Assembly: GCA_032158295.1 (NCBI GenBank)
Contig: CM063247.1
Coordinates: 19,692,875 to 19,756,874, forward strand
Origin: Pycnopodia helianthoides
Lineage: Eukaryota; Echinodermata; Asteroidea; Forcipulatida; Asteriidae
Direction: 5' to 3'
Length of the DNA: 64,000 nt
A program made the translations under genes and the position numbers. This document shows, one piece after another, positions 57,897-64,000 of this stretch (positions are counted from its first letter, which is position 1; every line of letters starts with the position of its first letter). The notes under the pieces were generated by a model. That model saw only the letters and a list, made by a program, of their open reading frames with translations. It ran no database searches and was not told where the DNA came from.

Positions 57897-58424
57897 GAAG
57901 GTATGGACCAATCAAGAGACTGCTAAGACTGTATCTGGTTTCGCACAAAGTTTTGATTCTGCAGTTTTTTTGTATCCTCTTTCCTGCCCTATGGCAGAAG
58001 TCTGTAACGGCGCTCTGACCCGTTTGTGAATAAGTAAGGGTAAAAATGATGTATTGGTTGTAAAAAAAAGGTTGCCATATGCTAATGCACACACATGCAT
58101 GTGGGGCGTGGCTTGAGTAGGCAGGGGTGAGAGTTTGACTGAGAAGCTCATTGGTTGTTACTGCACTGTTGCTATGGTTTTACAGTGATGGGCAGGGCTT
58201 AACGGATCAATTGACATGTTAACTTGACCATTTGAATAAATAATCCAACATTTACAGTTGCTTACATGTGGATTGAACGTACATTTGTCAACGTATTTGT
58301 TTCTGCTGAAGTGCTGAATTATTTAAACTGACCTAGTTTTGCCGTCACTCAGTGCATTCTGAGTCCTACGGGGAAAAGGCCTGAGGATTCAAACTCAAGT
58401 TCTTCCATTATTTTAGAGCAGATA

Positions 58425-58590
58425 ATTTGAACCCATCATTAGCAGAAGTTGGTTCGAATCCCACCCGAGTAATATACCCTGTGATTTTTGTTCAAAGGAC
58501 TCGGGAAAGCGCTGATTATACAGTGCTTGAACCACCTCGATGTATGCATTTAACACAAATAATATTCTTTATCCAGATGCAAAATTCACA
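58425..58590 (+). mobile_element. tRNA-derived SINE, type 3
   Basis: GTTGGTTCGAATCCCACCCG (B-box), ACTCGGGAAAGCGCTGATTA, then ATTCTTTATCCAGATGCAA. The A-box part is degraded. Confidence 0.6.
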
Positions 58591-58683
58591 CCATCTATGG
58601 TTTCCAATTTTTTGTTTACCCTCGGGAAAAATTACAAAAACTCTGTCTAAAAGGTCTGAAAAGTCTCTTAAAGCCTACACCAT

Positions 58684-58924
58684 GGCCCAATTTCATAGAG
58701 CTGCTAAGCACAACAATTTGCTTAGCATGAAATTTCTTCATTGATAAAAACAGGATTACCAACCAAATTTCCACAGGATTTTCAGGATAAGCAAACAACA
58801 GCTGAATACCAGTAACAAGCAATATGCAACACATGGAAATTTGGTTGGTAACCCTGTTTTTATCAAGGAAGAAATTTCATGCTAAGCAAGTTGTTGTGCT
58901 TAGCAGCTCTATGAAATTGGGCCC
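58684..58924. mobile_element. GGGCCCAATTTCAT foldback element, long arms
   Basis: Arms of about 95 bp pair well: CATAGAGCTGCTAAGCACAA, GCTAAGC-type blocks, CCAACCAAATTTCCA and their complements. The most hairpin-like member in the window. Confidence 0.8.
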
Positions 58925-60149
58925 TGGTGTACAGGTAGGTCAGCCCTTGTACTCAATAAAATGTTCCTCTTTTTTTCTAAGGACCAAACATCATGCCTGC
59001 ACCATGTACAGTGTATGCTGTCAAAATTATTGTCCTGTTATTGGAAGTTTCTCCCCAAGGCCAAAGAGTGGTTCGTTAGTCTTGTGTGACATTCAACTTA
59101 GGCCTTCTCTAAAATCCGGAAAGACAATCCGGGCAGGTCATTGTGAGGTGCATGTCCTAGACCTCCAGGTCCTTGGTCTCAGGTCTCAGGTCTGGAACGA
59201 CCAAGGCTTCAACTCTATGCGCACTCTCTGGTTTTTTTTTTTTTCTTCTTTTTCCCGGGTACTTTGCAAAACTGTTGACCTGCAGTCTGTACTTCTTGTA
59301 TTGCACAATGATATTTAGTTTCTCGTCTCTTAAATAGTTTGTCTCCTGAAGGTGATATCCCGTTGCAGTTCACCGGAACAATACCGCATAACTAATGAGC
59401 TCTCTGTATCCTCACACGGACCTGAACTCTTAGGTGGATGCTCGGTTTCTACCAGCTTTGTCGTCAATATTTGTTGACCCACCAACATCATAGACTGTGC
59501 AAGTCTCACGCGTATCGAAACAACAATAAAACAACTCGAGCGAGGACTGTATTTTTCTCTGAAATCAACCCTTCTTTTAAGTTCCATTACATTTACATCA
59601 TTCTTGAAAATAAAAGATTCCCATGGTAATTTGTTATAAATACAATTTCAATTTTTGTATAAAACAAATAATTTTTTCAAATTTACATTGAAACAAAATT
59701 TGAAGTTGGGTCAAGGGTTCTTGTAGTTTAGACCCCCCCCCCTTTCCAATCACTCCCAAATTTGTGCGAGCTTTACATAGGTTTAATGATCAAATGAACC
59801 TCAGTTGGGCCAAATTCTTAATTGTGTACAGGTAACCGGAAACAGAGCTCAAGTCTGATTATCAAGTTTTCTTTGTTGATTTGTTAAATTTATTTTACTT
59901 TCAAATATTTCATTGCCAAGTTTTACTTTCCCAACAATACGAATCAATTTTTACAGCCATAAACTATGTTAAACTAAAGTATTAAAGAAACAGAATCGCA
60001 CACACAGAAAAACTCATTATGGTTGGGACCAACTTGGTTGTGGAGTTTGAATACGTGCATATTTTTTTATAAATTTTGTTAAGCAAGTTAGCACTAAACA
60101 AGGCTAATAGCCACTCGTGGTAAGGGGCTACAAGAAGAAAATATTTAAG

Positions 60150-60843
60150 ATGCAAATAACTCAGGGGAGCTGAAGGTAGGAATTGATATTCCTCTTAAAA
60201 CAGTCTAAATTGTTGGATAGAGGGAAACGTGCACCAGGCAAGGAGTTTCAAAGAAATGAAGCATGTGGAATCAAGATTTTGGAATGGCTCTTTGTTCTAC
60301 ATCTCAGCAAGGCAAGATCGTAAGGAAGCAGGAAGCCTGGTTTCACGCTCAAACATCCTGATAGGAGGAACCAGGTTGGACATACTGGTGACACATTTAC
60401 CATGGAAATATCTGCAGAAAAGATGGAGGCTGGCTACAGCCCTGACAGTGGGAAAGAGGTTGTAACGTTGATCCCGGCCCTTCACCTACAAGATTAACAC
60501 TGCGCCTCTGCACTCTATCTAATAAAGATAAATGACAGACAGAAGCTTTGGCCCAAATGTGACAACATTACTCCATTAGGGGGCGTATAGTTATACAGGT
60601 AGAGAGTAGCATCAGGAGGTAAGAACTTCCGATCTCGATAAAGACGACCAACTCGCATGGAAGCACTCTTTGCAATGCCTGAGTTTTATACCTCTCCCAA
60701 CTGGCATTAGTGGAGATGTCAAGTCCAAGAAGGCGAAAAATTTGATACCTCAGGCAAAGTCGATGGACCCATGTGAATGGATGGAAGTGTATCATCTCTA
60801 GAGCGAGACCAAGACAGTAGTTTAGTTTTCTTTGCGTTAAAGG
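60150..60843 (-). pseudogene. Decayed LINE (Jockey/CR1-like) reverse-transcriptase C-terminus
   Basis: The minus strand from about 60843 reads FNAKKTKLLSWSRSRD, then FRLLGLDISTNASWERY, a Leu-rich stretch, TIRPLME and CHIWAKA, followed after stops by FCRYFHGKC, LVPPIRMFERETRLPA and a NSLPG-like end. This order (FNxxKTK, LGLDIS, IRPxMEYCxHIWxxA, YRYFHGKC, NSLP) is that of the C-terminal half of Jockey/CR1-type LINE proteins. Several stops and frame changes are present. Confidence 0.78.
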
Positions 60844-60856
60844 TTGCCATATGGTT

Positions 60857-61230
60857 TTTGAGGCATTGCAAGGTGAGATATTACATACATGTATATTTGG
60901 TTTGTGGTAACACCATGTGTATATCTACTTTGCTGTGTAGATTTGTTGTTCTTCGGAGAACTTGTCTTGCTATTTGTTCTACTACAGCGGAGTAGATCTT
61001 TGGAATTCGGGAGACTTCTCAGTTCTGAAAAGAACTGTCCTGCTTATTAACTTCTACCTGGGCGGAAGGTAGGAAATCGGCCCGGACTAGTACTTTCGCT
61101 TAGTGGATCGAGAGGACTTCTCGTAATTATATTCACTGCCGAGGAGTGAGTTCTTTTGGTCTCAAACCTTTCGACTACCTTGCTCTAGTCATCGTCAGGA
61201 GACTACAACTTACGAGCCAACCATTCCCCC
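60857..61230 (+). repeat. Dispersed repeat, longer copy
   Basis: Matches 38941-39150 and continues through GGTAGGAAATCGGCCCGGAC to CAAACCTTTCGACTACC and ATCGTCAGGAGACTAC. Lies next to a LINE relic; class unknown. Confidence 0.6.
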
Positions 61231-61554
61231 CCTCTCTAGGACTTTCTCTCAGTCATTATTTTAGTGAGACACTCACCTCACAGCTCAGTGTTTGAAGAGT
61301 GAGGGGAAACACAGTAGAGGGTCGAATCATCAACATACATTATGGATGTAATACATGTAACAATTGCATCGGTGATAAAGAATAACAATTTTGGTGTTTG
61401 ACCACAAACTGATGCGTGCTAAGCGCTGTGTACTTGATGCTCCCCCCCCCCCCACCGAGTCCAGCCAAACAAATCCACTAAGCATAGTACTTTGGTGCGT
61501 TTCAAACCCAAGACCTCTGCTTTTGCGTTGAATGCTGCCAATTACAGGATTCGA

Positions 61555-61735
61555 ACGGCCTCTCGTCACCGGGCAGGCTCGGTGGTCTCGGAGTGAAGAT
61601 ATCTGCTCTGGAATGCAGGGGGGGGGTGTGTGTTCGAATCCTGCCCGAGTAGCATAACCATGGATTTCATTCGTAGGACTCAGGAAAGCACCGAGAATTA
61701 CGGCACTGATGACACAGTGGTGTAGGATGAAACTA
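61555..61735 (+). mobile_element. tRNA-derived SINE, type 3
   Basis: GGTGGTCTCGGAGTGAAGAT (A-box-like), TGTTCGAATCCTGCCCGAGT (B-box), GACTCAGGAAAGCACCGAG. A G-run interrupts the tRNA-like part. Confidence 0.58.
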
Positions 61736-62085
61736 AATTCTCAAGACGGAAGTAGTTCAAACATTTGGTTCAGCACGTGGCAATAGACAGTGCAAGTCTC
61801 GCGCTTATTTGAACATTGGGACTTTTTGAAGTGCGCGAGTTTGTTAAAGCAATGTACCTGGGACCAAAGTGGTCCCCAAAATGTCTGAATACGACGCGAG
61901 ACTTGCACGGTATACATGTATCACTGGCTAAGATGGGTTGTTCATAATGTAAATTTTGTTTAAATCGCTGCAATGTTGACTTTGTGGATCTCTAAACGTT
62001 ATTTTTTTCAACGTTGGGAAGACTTCAAATTAGATATTTGTCATGAGGATTATCTTCCATATTGAATCTAACCAATCATAACCAG

Positions 62086-62270
62086 GGCCCAATTTCAAAG
62101 CTGTTTAGCAAAAAATAGTGCTTAACACATTTCTTTGCTAAGCAAAAAATGAGTGGGGTACCAGTCGCATCAATGTAAACTTTATGGAATGTTGGCTGGT
62201 AGCCAGTTTCTGGTAAGCAATATTTGTCTGTGCTCAGCATTTGTTTGTGCTTACAGGCTTTATGAACTTT
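62086..62270. mobile_element. GGGCCCAATTTCA foldback element (diverged)
   Basis: GGGCCCAATTTCAAAGCTGT at the left, TTACAGGCTTTATGAACTTT at the right; about 70 bp before RASGRF exon 2. Confidence 0.6.
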
Positions 62271-62337
62271 TGTGCTGCTACCTTTTAGACTGGATGATCA
62301 CTGATTTGTGACGTTTGTGTTTGTTTCCTCCTTACAG

Positions 62338-62447
62338 TACTGGTACATCTCAATTCACTACAGGCACGACTCCCAGAGGCAGTATGAGTTACGATGTGAA
62401 ACAGAAGGAGAATGCAACGCTTGGATAGATGCAATTCAACATTCCAG
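62338..62447 (+). CDS. RASGRF: RASGRF-like, coding exon 2 (end of PH domain)
   Basis: Acceptor CTCCTTACAG, donor GTAAGC at 62448, phase 0 to phase 2. It reads YWYISIHYRHDSQRQYELR, then CETEGECNAWIDAIQHSR. The Trp at residue 116 is the invariant Trp of the PH C-terminal helix. Joined to exon 1 it completes the domain with no frame break. Confidence 0.93.
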
Positions 62448-62465
62448 GTAAGCCCCGTGACAACT

Positions 62466-63115
62466 GAGCACAAGGCCCGACTACAATGACGTCAATGCCT
62501 TGTTGTGTTATAAAAGAGCAGCGCCCCTATGTCGTAAAGCTGTAAGCCGGAAATGTCGCTTAAGGGAAAATAAAGCGGGTAATTAGTTTAAAAACTTTGG
62601 GCTCAATTTCATAAAGCCACAAAACAACTTGAGCGCAGAAACAATCTTGCTTAGCAGAAACAGGTCACCAGCCAAAACTCTATAAAGTTGACATTGTTGC
62701 GACTGGTACCCCGAAGCATTTTCTGCTCAGCAAAGAAATTTGCTCAGCAATATTTTCTGCTTAACAGCTTCATGACTTTGGGCCCTGACATGTTATTTTG
62801 GCCGGTTACCGTTGTTGGTAAGCAAAATTGTTTTGTACTTAGCTACTTTTGGTGCCTAAGCAGCTCTGTGAAAAAACAGGTCCAAAAGGACCTATTGAGC
62901 TAGTTTTCTTGAGTTTGCCTTACAAAGACAAATGTTGCTTTACAGGTAAACAGCCAAAAAGACACATGTTGCACATTGCGTATGAGAGGTAAAAACGCTA
63001 ATTTCCAATGAGTTTGTCAAGTGATATTTTCTTCTTGAAGGATTAATGTGATTCTGCCTAGTACAAGGCCTGACTACAATGACGTCAACGCCTTGTTGTG
63101 TTGAAGAGTAGCGAA
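62466..63115 (+). repeat. Duplicated about 50-bp block containing TGACGTCA
   Basis: ACTACAATGACGTCAATGCC plus TTGTTGTG near 62480 recurs as ACTACAATGACGTCAACGCC plus TTGTTGTG near 63073, same orientation, about 593 bp apart. Only the two ends are the repeat; the interior is foldback DNA. TGACGTCA is the full CREB/ATF consensus. Confidence 0.75.
62599..62885. mobile_element. GGGCCCAATTTCAT foldback, one full and one partial copy
   Basis: GGGCTCAATTTCATAAAGCC to AACAGCTTCATGACTTTGGG (62599-62788), then a second right half ending TAAGCAGCTCTGTGA. The two share a GGGCCC border. Confidence 0.6.
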
Positions 63116-63304
63116 AAGCTAAGTGCAAAAAATGTTACAATAATGAGAACTAATAACTCTATTATATATAAAGTCAATTTCATGGAGCTGCTTAGGCAAA
63201 AACAAGCAGGACACCAGTCATAGATGTGTTCATGTCAGATGGTATTTTGGCTGGTAACCTGATTCTGGTAAGCATTACCTTTAACCATTGACTTTAATTG
63301 ACCA

Positions 63305-63608
63305 TTAAAGGCAGGGTATAGTTGGGCTCAGTTGGTCATCGAAATTGCAAGAAAGAAAAAAAACAATAACATCCTTGTTGCATATAATTGTGTGCTTTCA
63401 GATGCCTGAGAAAGGCTTCAGGTATGTTTCATCAGATTCAAATATTTTAGGAAGAAAATACCTCTTTCTCAAAAACTACATTACCTCAGAGTGAGTCGTT
63501 TCTCACAATGTTTGATTCTATCAGTAGCACTCAGGTGCTCCTTACCAAGTCAGTTTTTATGGTAATGTATTTCTTGAGTAATCACCAAAAGTATCCCCAT
63601 GCCTTTAA
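63305..63608 (-). mobile_element. TTAA MITE, family B (diverged copy 4, reverse)
   Basis: TTAAAGGCAGGGTATAG to ATCCCCATGCCTTTAA, interior in reverse orientation; shorter than the other copies by about 80 bp. Confidence 0.65.
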
Positions 63609-63839
63609 CCGCTTCACTTCGGTATTCTGAAACGATTTCCGTGCCAGTGCGCGGTATTATTCTTTTAGCTTCTGGAGTAAACATTTTCCTCTGTAATTTT
63701 TATTGCCATAATAAAACCCTAACTTGACAAGGGAAAGACAAGAAAGGTCCTCCGAAAGGTCCTCTGCAATTTGTTGTTGTCTTGTGAGAAAATGTGAGGA
63801 GGCAATCACCGTGAATCGCAGAACGTCTTTCCCTTGTGG

Positions 63840-64000
63840 TGTATTACTTGATATTTGAAATACTTTAAAAGTTGCATGCCCTTAAGGTGATCCCTCTCTT
63901 GCCACTTTCCAGGTTGTATCGCAAACTTGGGTGGGATCCCTGGCTACACTGCCCCCTCCCATCCCAAACAAGGATATTCCAATCCCGCTCTAGTCAATTT
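63840..64000 (+). mobile_element. tRNA-derived SINE, type 2 (cut by window end)
   Basis: TTACTTGATATTTGAAAT, AACTTGGGTGGGATCCCTGG and AATCCCGCTCTAGTCAATTT are family blocks; the part between them is replaced by a short unrelated stretch. Confidence 0.6.

Larger units (their letters stand above)
32914..62337 (+). other. RASGRF intron 1, 29.4 kb
   Basis: No further coding exon was recognised. It contains hAT-like E copies, SINEs, MITEs, two LINE relics and five tandem arrays, listed separately. Remaining stretches (for example 38200-38700, 45260-46040, 47100-48000, 48170-48950, 52170-53830, 54080-55690, 59300-60150) show AT-rich, low-complexity sequence in which I see no gene. Confidence 0.6.
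32653..62447 (+). other. RASGRF: Gene locus (5' part): RASGRF-type Ras guanine-nucleotide exchange factor
   Basis: Two coding exons encode the first 124 residues, including an almost complete N-terminal PH domain. Start MQKAVR and the block KWKQRFFALYQNLLFYFES followed by LEGCYCER are strongly like the N-terminus of RASGRF1/2, as is exon 2 (HDSQ, LR, W near its end). Family members carry PH, IQ, DH-PH, REM and CDC25 domains and activate Ras and Rac in response to calcium/calmodulin at the membrane. Only the first PH domain is inside the window. Intron 1 is 29.4 kb and repeat-rich. Orthology to RASGRF1 versus 2 cannot be decided; an invertebrate is expected to have a single pre-duplication gene. 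Confidence 0.9.

Overview
This is eukaryotic nuclear DNA. It has GT-AG introns, animal gene families, many tRNA-derived SINEs, foldback and MITE-type DNA transposons, minisatellites and decayed LINEs. The repeat content (dispersed GGGCCCAATTTCAT foldbacks, TTAA-flanked short elements) and the similarity of the proteins to animal families suggest an echinoderm, most likely a sea star. That assignment is an inference; no species marker is present.

Three protein-coding genes can be supported, all on the + strand. (1) 4717-14934 holds the 3' part of a DEG/ENaC-family (ASIC/degenerin-like) sodium channel gene. Ten clear exons and one uncertain microexon give about 409 residues, from the early extracellular domain to the stop. 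The N-terminus and first membrane segment lie upstream of the window or were not found. (2) 18757-22144 is a complete three-exon gene for a 208-residue multi-pass membrane protein resembling TMEM79 (MAPEG superfamily). (3) 32653 to beyond the end is the start of a RASGRF-type Ras exchange factor. Coding exon 1 (32653-32913) and exon 2 (62338-62447) together encode the N-terminal PH domain and are separated by a 29.4-kb intron; the rest of the gene lies beyond the window. The three genes do unrelated jobs (ion channel, membrane protein, Ras signalling) and nothing suggests they form a functional cluster.

Layout: 1-4716 is upstream or intronic DNA with nested MITEs. 4717-14934 is the channel gene, whose introns hold two minisatellites and a foldback element with a 10-bp target duplication. 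14935-18756 is a mostly AT-rich gap. 18757-22144 is the TMEM79-like gene. 22145-32652 is its 3' flank and a repeat-rich intergenic region with a possible non-coding first exon at 24800-25097. 32914-62337 is RASGRF intron 1, filled with SINEs, hAT-like elements, minisatellites and two reverse-transcriptase relics. 62448-64000 is the start of RASGRF intron 2.

No CRISPR array, operon, rRNA gene or intact transposase gene was found. The most unusual material is structural: near-perfect palindromes (25947-26073, 33171-33230), a MITE pair sharing one TTAA, a minisatellite whose unit contains a pol III B-box-like motif, and an exon bracketed by long inverted repeats.
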